Assembly: GCF_022682495.2 (NCBI RefSeq) | Contig: NC_071399.1 | Location: 2,709,342-2,773,341, forward strand | Origin: Desmodus rotundus | Lineage: Eukaryota; Chordata; Mammalia; Chiroptera; Phyllostomidae | Reading direction: 5' to 3' | Length of the DNA: 64,000 nt | Shown: positions 11,163 through 21,660 of the stretch, piece after piece | How the letters are laid out: each line of letters starts with the position of its first letter | Position numbering within the stretch: position 1 is the first letter of the stretch | Notes under the pieces: generated by a model | What the model saw: the letters and a program-made list of their open reading frames with translations, nothing else | What the model was told of the DNA's origin: nothing | Databases searched by the model: none | Program-made: the position numbers and the translations under genes

Positions 11163-11546
11163 ATTACAGTTGCCCCATTGCCTGCCTCCCCACCACCCCT
11201 TACGACCCTCTACCCTGCATCCCCCCTCCCACCAGCAATCCACACCCTTAGTTCAAAAATGATGATCAAAAATATGAACAGTAAAATGACACCAACTCAC
11301 AACTTTCAACAACCAAACCTAAAAATCAAGAACTAAAACAGACTAAGCAACCAACTAGAACGGGAACAGAATCACAGAAATGGAGATCACATGGAGGGGT
11401 GTTAGCAGGGAGGTGGAGAGGGGAGAACTGGGGAAAGGTACAGGGAATAAGAAGCGTAAATGGTAGGTAGAAAATAGACAGGGGAGGTTAAGAATAGTAT
11501 AGGAAAAGTCGAAGCCACAGAACTTACATGTATGACCAACCCATGA
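11163..11546 (-). mobile_element. HAL1 3'-end fragment with internal inversion
   Basis: Bases 11251-11546 match, in sense, the 3' non-coding part of the HAL1 at 30514-32446. Bases 11163-11250 are the antisense of the last stretch of the same element. The sense part ends at the sequence where the antisense part begins, as in twin priming. It lies in the 5' flank of alpha-defensin gene 3. Confidence 0.65.
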
Positions 11547-12115
11547 ACTTGATTGTAGTTTTAATATGCATCTCTCTGAAGATTAGTGATGTTGAGCATC
11601 TTTGCAAGTGTCTGTTGGCCATCTGTATGTCCTGTTTGGAGAAGTGTCTACTCAGGTCCTTTGCCCATTTTCCATTGGTTTCTTTGTTAATTGGTTGTGT
11701 TTTTGCTGTTGAGCTTTATAAATTCTTTATTTACTTTGGATATCAAACTCTTAGCAGGACTTATCAGGAAATAATGTTCCTGTTCAGTGGGTCATCTTTG
11801 TATTTTGTAGATGGTTTTCTTTACTGTGCAAAACATTTCTAGTTGGATATTTTTGTTGTTTTTAACAAAATATTAAAATTTTTTGGTTATTTTTTCCTTT
11901 TGTTTCCCTTGCCTGGGGAGATATACTAGAAAAAATATTACTATGAGCAATGTCTGAGATTCTACTGCCTATGTTTTCTTGTAGGAATGTCAGGTTTTGG
12001 GTCTAACATGTAAGTCTTTAATCCATTTTGAGCTTTTTCTTGTGTGTAGCATTAAGAAGCTGGTCTGGTTTCATTCTCTTGCACATATCTGTCTAATTGC
12101 TTCAGCACCGTTAAT
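11547..12115 (-). mobile_element. L1 fragment (antisense)
   Basis: Closely resembles 6585-7110 of the inverted L1: the end of ORF2 and the 3' region in antisense. It contains no open frame of note and fills the gap between units 3 and 4. Confidence 0.7.
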
Positions 12116-12541
12116 AAAAAGAGTAACTTCTTGATGTAGCTAGGGAAAATATACAGGTAGCTGTAATACTTACATAACATGAGAAAATATCCCGAATATC
12201 AATGCCCATGCATAACCTAGAATCAAAGTGCAAGACCATAGCTCATTGGATGCACCTTCCCAACTTTCAATGAAACGTGTTGGACTCTCCAAGGAAACTT
12301 CCCTCTTTTGAGTTTCACTAAGAATGGGTTGAGCTTTGCCCGTTAAAATTGTCTTAAGAATGATGTTCCTCATTGCTGGTTTGTTGTTGCTGTGAGATGC
12401 CTGGTTGTTGCATCCCTGAGATGCAAAGACCGGTCACCTTCATGTTGACCACTGAGGACAGAATTCTCTGTCCAAGTGAACCACGCGGTTAGTCTTATGG
12501 AACGAAAGGAAAAGGCCAAAGACTGAGTTTAATGCTTGAAG

Positions 12542-12547
12542 TTTATT
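12542..12547 (-). terminator. poly(A) signal of alpha-defensin gene 4
   Basis: Minus-strand AATAAA lies about 100 bases past the stop codon at 12647. Confidence 0.65.
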
Positions 12548-12646
12548 ATGGAGAGAGAAAGAAGAAAAGGCACAGGTAGAAAGACTAAATGCTTGTCCAG
12601 GTCTTCAGTGGAATCTTGCCATACTCTGGGTCTTGGTCCACGAAGC

Positions 12647-13359
12647 TCAGTGACAGCAGAGTGTGTATAGGATGCCAGAGATCTGACAGGTTCCAGAGGG
12701 ACGGTCAGGGAACTGGCAGCCCCCAAGGCGACAGGAGCAGTATATTGTCTTCCGAGGGCCTGTGGAGGGAAGAGGAAGGGGAAGGGTCAGGCCCATGGGG
12801 GAAGGACACAGGGGGCAGAGGCTCAGCCAGCTTGATGGAGACCTTTTGAGAGGTGACAGGTCTACTTGCTGTAGACAGTACCTGCCTGTGAAGGGTGAAG
12901 GGATTCACAAGTCTGTCATAAATCCCAGGAAATCTCACTGACTGTGTGTGGTCAGGCAGGATCGCGATTTTTCTGTGATCCTGGTCTATGACCACCCTGT
13001 TTCTATCCTGTGTCTTGTGCCTCAAGCTTCTCCTGAACTTGGGGTACTTATTACCCCCCCCCACTTCATCCAAGTAGTCCATTCTGTGCCTCTGTCCCTA
13101 TTCCCCACCAACAAGCCCCTGTAATGTGCTGCTGCCCCAATTGCATGTAGGCAGGTGTCTCACCTGCAGCCCCTGGAGCGAAGCGTCCCTCTCTTGTGAA
13201 GGAGATGGCCACGTCCTGGTCCTTATCCCCAGGCTGGTCCTGGTCCTCGACCCCAGGTTGGTCCTGGGTGAGAACCTGGTCAGCTGTCTCTTGCAGGGTC
13301 TGAGCCTTGGCCTGGAAGGCCAGGAGGAGAAGGGCAGCAAGGAGAGCGAAGGTCCTCAT
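12647..13359 (-). CDS. alpha-defensin gene 4, complete, weakly cationic mature peptide
   Basis: Exon 1 is 13164-13359 (196 bases). Exon 2 is 12647-12759 (113 bases), with a CACAG acceptor and a 404-base intron. Exon 2 has no in-frame Met upstream, so it is found only by following the splice frame from exon 1. The precursor is 102 residues. The mature region shows the exact canonical spacing C-x-C-x4-C-x9-C-x9-CC, with Arg after Cys2, Asp (instead of Glu) at Cys3+4 and Gly two before Cys4. Between the first cysteine and the C-terminus there are only two Arg, one Asp and one His. After removal of the basic N-terminal residues (PRK) the peptide would be almost neutral and hydrophobic. This recalls human HD6 in character, though no orthology is implied. 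No disabling mutation is seen. Confidence 0.93.
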
Positions 13360-13432
13360 GGCTGAGGGTCACTGGAGGTCTGGGTCTGGTGGGAGGAAAG
13401 AATGGAGTGGTGGGGAGGGCCCAGGCAGCCTG

Positions 13433-13440
13433 TACTTATA
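13433..13440 (-). promoter_or_regulatory. TATA box of alpha-defensin gene 4
   Basis: Minus-strand TATAAGTA lies 74-81 bases upstream of the ATG at 13359, identical to the gene 3 box. Confidence 0.7.
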
Positions 13441-13528
13441 GGTGGGTTGGAGGGAGGCTCAGAGACTCCCAGGCAGTGAGGGAGAGGCTGTGCCTTTGGC
13501 TGGCCTGTGGCCAAGGCCGCCATGGCCC

Positions 13529-13543
13529 TCAAAGCCCCTTTGA
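13529..13543 (-). promoter_or_regulatory. palindromic TCF/LEF-type site, alpha-defensin gene 4
   Basis: The same 15-base palindrome lies 170 bases upstream of the ATG. Confidence 0.55.
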
Positions 13544-14059
13544 TGCTCTTGCTCCTGCCCCTTCATCAGAGCACACTTTGTGTGTGCCTAGTGTCCACAC
13601 TTGTTTCAAGTTGGTAGAGGTGATAAGGGCCCTGGTGTGGTGTCTGTTTCCCATCTGCCTGGGTGTTTACCTTCTGATGGTCAAAGAGGACAAGGAGCCT
13701 TGTTCTCGGTGAGTGCGTCAGGGGACAAAGGCCCCTTCTTCCTGCTGCTGGGCCCTGCTCATCTGAGGCCTGACCCTGGGCTCAGACTATCCCATGGAGT
13801 GGGGGACTACCCCTGTAGGTTCAGGGGTATCACTGCCCTGTGAGGGAGCCTTTCAGGTCCTGAGTGGTGGCTTCTTCAGGGGAGGGGATGGTGACTTGGG
13901 TTCAGGTGAGGTGGGACAGAGGGAAGGAGCTGGTCAGAGCAAAGCGAAGGACAGACTTGTTTCAGGACGTCAGTGGGACGTGTGCACATCGCGTACCCCG
14001 CTCAGCAGTCCTTGTGTCCTTGTGGGGAAACAGGAAACACAATGAAGTCCCTGTGTGCT

Positions 14060-15840
14060 GTGTCTCCTCACTCAGCCCGGGCTCTCACTAGAACACTGTC
14101 ACACGCACGTACTGGACGGCTCCGCTGTGGTTACAGTGTTTTACATCTCAGTATCTTGTATGCCATCATTTAATTTTTTCCTATTGATAAAGCATCACTA
14201 AATTTTTACAATTTCTTTCTTTATGAAGTTTTACTGTTAGAAGCATAATAGCGATGTGTATCTTTTTACCTGCAGCATCTTGCATATTTGTGACTGTCTT
14301 TTACATAAATTTCTAGATGTGGATTGTGGTGATGAAGAAAACATCTCATACATGTAAAAGGCATTAATGTATTATTCCCTGTAGAGGTCATTCCCACATC
14401 ACTCACCAGAATACATGAGCTCAAGTGTGTCCAATGGACAGTGGAAGGTGCTAAACGGCCCTGTGATTGTCCCCAGCTTCCTTCATCCTTCCTTCCTGCC
14501 TGGGGTGTGGGCAGCAGTGTGCTTTCTTGAAATAAGACTTGATGCCTCAGACTTTCTTGCAGCTGAGTGTGGCCAATAAGCAGAGTTCTAATGAAATGGA
14601 AGCCCTGGGAAGGGCAGCATTTTTAAATAATAAAATGATTTACTGTTGCTCGCATTTGTGCTATGCTATTCTGTTATATATTTCCTCTCCATTTGTACTT
14701 GGAGGTTTGGAGCGGTTGGCAACGTGGTCCATTGTATTCTGACTGTGAAGAGGAGAGTGACTTGATGTAGATGGTGGAGCTGGAAGGTCCATGACTCGTT
14801 CTGCCCTTGAGGTCAAGGCTGAGCCATGTTACCCAGCTTCTGGGTTTCCCGTGCTCCTGACTTTCTACAGCCACTGGTGGCCCTGGGTCCTGATGGTGGC
14901 TGGAAGCAGTCTGAGACCTAGACTTTGATGGTTTGGGTCTTTCCCAACCTGACAGGTTAGAAATCCAGCCGCGGTGGAGTCTGGGCTCCATTGATCTCAA
15001 GTGTCAGGGGCAACGTGTGTTCATTGCTAACATGCACTCATGTGCACCCTCTCTGAGTGTCCTGTCTGTTTTAGCACCCCTGTGGGAAATTAAAGTGTTG
15101 GCTGATTTTTTTCTATTGATTAGTAAGGTTTAATTTAATTTTATTATTTTTTACATGACTCTCTGAATTTAAATCTTTATAACACTTTTTTGCTGTTGTT
15201 TGAGTAGTTGTCTGCCTTTTTCCCCCACCCCAGCCCAACACTCAAGTCCTCCCTATCCCCCTCCTCTGTTACAAACCCCCCCCTTGTTATTGTCCATGTG
15301 TCCTTTGTAATTGTTCCTGTAAACATTTTAAACCCAGGAAATCAGCCTCTTGTCCAAGTACTACAAATCATTTCCACAATTTGTCATTTCTGTTTCGGTT
15401 CTTTTTCTTGTTTACACAGATACTTTGGATTTTTATGTAGTGTAAAATTTTGCGGGGTAATTTCTGAGTTGTATGTTCTTTCCCACTAAAGTTTGGGAAG
15501 GTTAGTGCTCATGTATCTTGGTGATACAGCTGAGAGTCTCAGAGAGGTTGATAGTAAAGCTTTAAATAAAACTGTTGGTCATTCTTTGTATTTCAGGGAA
15601 AAATTCTCAAAATAGAAGTGGCCACAGGACAAAGGTCACATCTAAGGCACTCTCAGTACAACATCATTGCAGGGCAGGACCCAAGGTTGCGGGCGTAAGG
15701 CTGTCTGTGGCCACCGTGAGGCTGGGAAGGAGCATGGAGGGACGCTTGTCCTCTGGACATCAGGTTCCTATAAATCTCATTTGATTCACAGCACACTCCC
15801 TTCCACTCAGGAGTGAAAGGCCTGTTACTGGCATTATTAA
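14060..15840. repeat. segmental duplication, copy b (5' flank of alpha-defensin gene 4)
   Basis: This is the partner of 1300-2880, offset by about 12.77 kb in the best part. It lacks the L1 found at 2881 in copy a, but has an extra A/T- and C-rich insert at about 15129-15330. It holds no gene. Confidence 0.8.
15129..15330 (-). mobile_element. probable L1/HAL1 3'-end insert
   Basis: Extra sequence relative to the duplicate at about 2340: T-rich start, then C-rich text like the antisense 3' end of bat L1/HAL1. The boundaries are approximate. Confidence 0.4.
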
Positions 15841-16104
15841 AAACATATCATTTCTTCCTAGAATTCTATTTAAATTAGTACCTGTTTATTATAACTAGTA
15901 GACTCAGTCTCTTTAAAGAGAGAAAGTTGAGACCAAAATATTTCATTGGACATTGGAGTAGTCTGCCTTTTGGGGTCCAGAGGGGGCCATTTATTTCACT
16001 GGTCAGTGGGCATGACCACCTGTACTGACCAGCTTCTGGAAACTCCTTTTGTCTGGTAGTTATTTGAGGCCACAGACACTGGTCAGTGTATTTTGTTTTT
16101 GGTG

Positions 16105-16787
16105 TACAATGTGTGTCTGGAAAAAGTTCAGCCATTGTTAATATAAGGAGAATGGTTTGTATGACATTGATGTAACCTAGCAGCCCAGCAGAGTGGACTG
16201 GAATGTGCATGCATGAGCAATGATGACTTCATTGTACTAGTCAGTGTGGGCAGTAGAGGCCATTGAGTGAGCATGTGTAGTGTGTGGCCATCACATTCAA
16301 AAGGACTGAGCGAGTAGAGCAATGAATCTGCATCCAATTTTACGTTAAGCTTGAACACTCCTCTGTTGAAACTATTTTCATGATTCAGAAGGCCACAGCT
16401 GTGGGCCACTGGTGACTGGCAACTTCACCATGACAACGTGCCTGCTCATGCATCACTTGTTGTGCAGAGTTTTTTGATGAAACATCAAATCACCCAGGTG
16501 ACTCAGCCCCCCTACAGCCCAGATTTGGTGCCCTGTGACTTCTGGCTTTCCCAACACTAAAATCACCTTTGAAAGAGATGAGATTTCAGACTTTTGATGA
16601 GATTCAGGAAAATAGAACAGGGCAGCTGATCTCAATTGGGAGAACTGTGTGAGGTCCCAAGGTGCCTCCTTTGGAGGGGACTGAGGTATCACTGTCCTAT
16701 GTACAATGCTTCTTGTATCTCTTGTCTTCTTCAATAAATGTCTCTATTTTTCATATTACATGCCGGGGAACCTTGGCAGACCTTGTA
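16105..16787 (+). mobile_element. mariner-family DNA transposon remnant, internally deleted
   Basis: Bounded by TA dinucleotides (16105-16106 and 16786-16787), with imperfect terminal inverted repeats. The plus strand encodes mariner transposase pieces: LHHDNVPAHA near 16422 and PPYSPDLVPCDFW near 16512, both typical of the catalytic domain. The middle of the gene is missing and stops follow, so no active transposase remains. The equivalent place in alpha-defensin unit 3 (TA at 9028-9029) has no insert. Confidence 0.8.
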
Positions 16788-17245
16788 GTTCTTCCTTTTT
16801 TCTGTTGGTGGCACAGTGAAGCATCAGTTCCCCCTATCTTGTTGATCCAGCTAGGAGAAATATATATGTAACTGAAACCCCTGCTTATCATGAGAAACTA
16901 TCAATACATATGGATGCCCACCCATGTCTTAAAATCAAGGAACAAGTACCATGGTCCATTAGACCCTCCTTTCCTGGAATCCACAAAACATTTTGGACAC
17001 TCCATAGAAACTTCCCTCTTTGTTTTATTATGAATGAGTTAAATTTTGTAGGTTAAAACTGTATTAATTAATAATCATTTTCTCTTGTTTGTTGTTTCTG
17101 TGTGATGCTCAAATTGTGGGACGCAAAGGCCAGTCAGTTTAGTGTAGACTGTTCAGGACAGAATTCTCTATACAAGTGAACCACGCAAATAAGCCTTACG
17201 GAATGGCGAAAAAAAAAATCCGAACAATAAGTTTAATGCTTGAAG

Positions 17246-17251
17246 TTTATT
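17246..17251 (-). terminator. poly(A) signal of alpha-defensin gene 5
   Basis: Minus-strand AATAAA lies about 100 bases past the stop codon at 17351. Confidence 0.65.
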
Positions 17252-17350
17252 ATGGACAGAAAAAGAAGAAAAGGCACAGGTAGAAAGACTAAACGCTTGT
17301 CCAGGTCTTCAGTGGAATCTTGCCATACTCTGGGTCTCGGTCCACAAAGC

Positions 17351-18059
17351 TCAGCGACAGCAGAGCCTGAATAGGTGCAGTTTCCCACATCTCCCAATGT
17401 AACGCTCAAAGGACTTACAGGCAAGCCTCTTTCGGCACTTGCATGTGGCTAACTCCTGAAATCCTGCAGAGGGAAGGGAAGGGAAGGGTCAGGCTCAGGG
17501 GCGGAGGGGCCAGGGAGGAGAGGCTCACCTGACCTCATGGAGATCTTCTGAGAGGCAATGAGTCTACTCAATGTGGACAGTACCTGCCTGGTTCAGGTGA
17601 AAGCATTCAATGTTTGTCATAAATCCCAAGAAATCTTAATGGCTCTCTGTGCTCATGCAGGATCACACTATTTCTCTGATTCTTGACTATCACATCCTTG
17701 GTTGTTTCCTTCCCCATGCTCTACGACTCTCCTTTTTAACTCCGGGTTCCTGCTGCTCACCCTACCTCATGCACACACCCAATTTTGAGCCCAGAGTCTA
17801 CGTGGCCTCTAACAAGGCGCTGTAATGGGTGCAGACCACAATGGCACGTGGGCGGTGTCTCACCTGTAAGTTGTCGAGTGAGGAGTTCCCTTTCTGGGAA
17901 GGAGACAGCTACATCCTGCTCCTCATCCCCAAACAGGTCCTGGTCCTCGGCCCCAGGCTGGTCCTGGGTGGGAACCTGGTCAGCTGTCTCTTGCAGGGTC
18001 TGAGCCTGGGCCTGGAAGGCCAAGAGGAGAAGGGCAGCAAGGAGAGTGAGGGTCCTCAT
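17351..18059 (-). CDS. alpha-defensin gene 5, complete
   Basis: Exon 1 is 17864-18059 (196 bases) and exon 2 is 17351-17463 (113 bases), with a 400-base intron, GT donor and CTGCAG acceptor. As in gene 4, exon 2 has no local Met and depends on splicing. The precursor is 102 residues. The mature region has C-x-C-x5-C-x9-C-x8-CC: one residue more in the first loop and one fewer in the last. It keeps the classical core best of all copies, with Arg after Cys2, Glu-Arg at Cys3+4/+5 (FERYIG) and Gly two before Cys4. It is clearly cationic (CKCRKRLACK). The propiece contains DLFGDEEQDVAVSF. The promoter differs from the other copies, so expression may have diverged. Confidence 0.93.
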
Positions 18060-18132
18060 GGCTAAGGGTCCCTGGAAGTCCGGGTCATGTGGCAGGGCAG
18101 AATGGAGTCCTGAGGAGGGCTCAGGCAGCCTG

Positions 18133-18140
18133 TATTTATG
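18133..18140 (-). promoter_or_regulatory. variant TATA box of alpha-defensin gene 5
   Basis: Minus-strand CATAAATA lies 74-81 bases upstream of the ATG at 18059. The first T of the box in the other copies is C here, and the surrounding sequence has diverged. Confidence 0.55.
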
Positions 18141-18220
18141 GACGAGTTGGAGAAAAGAAGGCGTGCACTCAGTGTGTGAACAGGTGCTGGCAGATGGCCT
18201 GTCCCACTTCCACCTGTGGC

Positions 18221-18235
18221 TCAGAGCTTCTTTGA
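18221..18235 (-). promoter_or_regulatory. half-degraded TCF/LEF-type site, alpha-defensin gene 5
   Basis: At the equivalent place (about 162 bases upstream of the ATG) only one TCAAAG half-site survives. The opposite half reads CTCTGA. Confidence 0.4.
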
Positions 18236-20501
18236 TGTTCTGACCTGGCTGTTCTCTCCCACATCTCGCCTCTGTTTGTATGGTGCTCATGCTGGTTTTC
18301 ATCAGTGATGACGGAGGCATATTCGGCAAATGGCGACTTTCCCTGTCTCTCGTCTGCCTGGATGTTTACCTGTGAAAGTGTGTGTGCAGGTGCCAGAGTG
18401 CATCAAAGACATCAGACATGGCTGTGAACTTGTGAAACTAGGGCGAACAGGGCTGCAGTCATATGGCCATGACACGTGTCACCCGGCTCCGATTACTGGA
18501 TGGCATGACTGACACTTTGGAAGGAAATCGTTTGAATGCTGAGCTGTTTTCTATAATTCACATTTTTAGGGACAAATGGTCTGCTTTCAGATGTTCATGA
18601 GCTCAGAAAATTTGATCTGCATGAATCCCTTTTGAAAAATATTGCTCACACCTTCATGCCAACAAAATAAAAAAATGATCCAAATAAGAAGACATGAGAT
18701 CAAAAAGACAGTTGGGAAGGAAGTTAGGGAAACATTTATATTATTTTCATTAATTTTTCATAAGGCTATACATCTTAAGGCTGTTTTTAAGAAAAGATTA
18801 CTGAACAAAGTAAAGTAAAAAATACATGAGTTGCGATTTGGAATCAAAATTCCCAATGAATTCAACAAAACATGGGAAGTGATCAAGAAAGAAAGAGGGA
18901 TCATGAACAAATACTAACTCTTCGTATTAATAAAGAAATACTTGTTTAAGTATGTGCTTAATAGGTGTGTTTACCAGTGGATGATGAATACATAGACCAC
19001 TAAACAAAACAGACACAGTAGAAGGAAAAAGAGAAGGAAGGAAATTTATTCTTAAGTGAGAAAGACAAAGTCAGGAATCATAACAAACAGGAAATGCCAC
19101 CAAAATGTAGGAAGGCCATTAGCCTGACTGGCTTCTTCCCATCCTGTCCGTTCTCACTGGGGACAGAAGTCCCCTTTCTGTCCCTCGTTTTCTTCATCTT
19201 CATTGTCGTGTTGTGAGGAAACAAGGACCAGAACCACATCACATGCTTAGAGTGATGCCTGGCATGTGGTGAAGCCGCAGGCAGTGGTATTGTGGTTACT
19301 TCATTATTTTCAGGCTCGTGACCACGACCCAAGCACTGGGAAGAGTGGTTGCTGCAATGGAAGTGCTAGAGGCAGGTTTGCAATAATCCCTGTTTGAATT
19401 GGCAAAGGAGCAGGGCGACCCGGGGCTCAATTTGCTGCGTTGCTGATGTCAGCTCTCAGGGATTTATACCTTCTCTACCTGCCCTACCCATGGTCCCTCA
19501 CCGAGCTTTGTTCCTGGAGTCCTGCCACCACTTCCCAGTTCTCAGGTCTGGTGTCTTCTCTTGGCATCTAGAGATGATGATTGCGGGGTATTTGAGGAAA
19601 GGTTTGTTCCAGGTTTAGCCTTTCCCCATGGATTCTGTCGTGTGCTTGATCACCCAGAGTCCCCACTTATTGGAGAAAATTTTATCTTCAGCCTCTCTTC
19701 ACCCTTGTTGGGCCTTGTTGGGTGAGTGGAGTGGAATATCTGGAGAGAAGTGCATGGTTTAAAAGATCACCAGCCAGGCCCTGGTGAGACAGACTCAGCT
19801 TGGCTTTGCCCGCGAACCAGAACATGCCGGGAAGCCCATTTGTGTGCTCCCAGCCTGGCCCTGCTCAACCAGCTCATTGCTCAGCCTGTTTCTAGAAATT
19901 TCTACTGACATTATGGAAGGCAATTGTAATTTTCTAATGTGTTTGTAAATGGTAATTTAGAATAAAATGTCTTTTCCCTTTTTTTTTTACTCTAGCAAGT
20001 CATGTGTTATCTGGTATTTTCTTGACATCAAACCTGCTGGTGTTTACAGTACAACCCGAGGAAACATTTTCCTTGTCCTTCCCTCTGAGTCTGGTCCAGC
20101 CTCTGCTCTCTTGGCGACCAGGACAGACAAAACGCAGACATCCGAAACATGGACTCCACTGAGAGGGGCATGATTCCCCTGAGCTAGGACTTAAGAATTT
20201 AACATGGGAATGAACTTGACCATGCTGAAAAGTGTGGTGCCAGGGAATCAGCCCAAAGAGAACACTGGGTATCTTAGGGTGTCGACAGATGTGGTTTTGG
20301 ACAAGCAGTTCTTATTGCAGGTTGTTCCAGAGAACAGATGATGCGGAGAGGTGCCTGGAGTATTGCTGGTAATGATGGGCCGGCAGATGGGAAGCAGGGA
20401 GAGCCATACTGGCGGGCCTCTGTCATCGTGAAGAGCAGGCATTTGAGTGAAGCGGCTGGATCTCAGAATCCTCACAGGCCTGAACTATCAAACCCCACCC
20501 C

Positions 20502-20503
<2 letters not shown>

Positions 20504-20536
<33 letters not shown>

Positions 20537-20570
20537 GATGCACACACACGGCACACACACACATACACAC
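20504..20570. repeat. (CA)n microsatellite
   Basis: An uninterrupted CA run at 20504-20534 is followed by broken CA blocks. Confidence 0.9.
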
Positions 20571-21388
20571 ATCCCACCTGAGGGCACCCCCTTCTCCCAA
20601 AGCTCATCAACTCCAAATCTGCATCTCTCAAACTCTCACCCACACAAAGCTAGGGTCTCCTCCATCTCAGAAGACACCCAGGCCCTTGCTGTCCACCATG
20701 GGCTGACCCCCAGGAGTCTGGCCCTCACGAACGCCCATGCCCCCCTGGCTGCCTTCATCTCTAGGCCACTCAGAGGAAGAGCCGACTGGCTTCCAGCCCT
20801 GCCGCAGCCTGGGGGCCAAGGGCCGGGCTGGGGCTGCCTCTCTTCAGGGATGCTGAGTGGCCCGATGTGGCCGGTTAACATTTCTTTTCTCTGCTCTGAT
20901 GGACCTGTGAGAAGACACTTTCCTCCTCTGGGCAACTCCATGCTGCTGACGCTGCCTCCTGCTACCTCTGCCCTACATTCCCTGACACTCCCCACCTTTC
21001 CCTGGGCCTTCAGGTGAGATCTACCTGCTCCTGCAGCTCAGACTTCAGATACTGGGTGCCTCAGTGTCACTCAGGGACCCTGTCTTCCATGAAGCCCAGT
21101 AGGAGACTCAGGGCAAGAGTCAACTGGAAGACCTGGAACAAGCGTTTCCCTCTGTGTACCTCAGGCCTTATCTTCCATCTGCAGGATCACGCTTCCACCA
21201 TAAACTCCATGTGTCTGGGCATTTCCCTTCTCCTTTCCTTTCCGTTTTTCCTCTTTTTTGCCTTACTTTTTGTATGACATGGCTAGTTTGCATTGTGGCT
21301 GCTTTCATAGAGTGGTTGGCACTCTACCTTCTGACTACCTTCTGACTAGCTGGGGGTAGTCCCAAGAAAGAGGGATGCTAGGACCCCA

Positions 21389-21467
21389 ATATATACATAT
21401 ACACACACATACATATGTATATACATATATACATACATATATATATATGTGTGTGTGTATATATATC
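21389..21467. repeat. (TA/CA)n microsatellite
   Basis: Alternating purine-pyrimidine AT/AC/GT tract at the tail of the adjoining SINE. It probably grew from the SINE's A-rich end. Confidence 0.85.
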
Positions 21468-21469
21468 TC

Positions 21470-21660
21470 GGGAAGGGAGGGAGAGAGAGAGGGAGAGAAA
21501 CATCAATGTGACAGAGAAACATGGATCGGTTGCCTCTTGCACGCACCCGACCAAGGGCCAAACCTGCAACTCAGGCACGTGCCCTGACCCAGAATCAAAC
21601 CAACAGCCTTTCGCTTGGTGGGACAACGCTCCAACCCACTAGGCCACACTGGTCAGGGCT
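21470..21660 (-). mobile_element. VES-type SINE (tRNA-derived, bat)
   Basis: On the minus strand it begins GCCCTGACCAGTGTGGCC and has a B-box-like GGTTTGATTC. It ends in a GA-rich tail (GAGAGGGAGAGAAA in reverse). This family is typical of microbats. Confidence 0.8.

Noticed and set aside
20504..20700. Open frame rich in His-Thr repeats
   Set aside because: It is the translation of the CA microsatellite.
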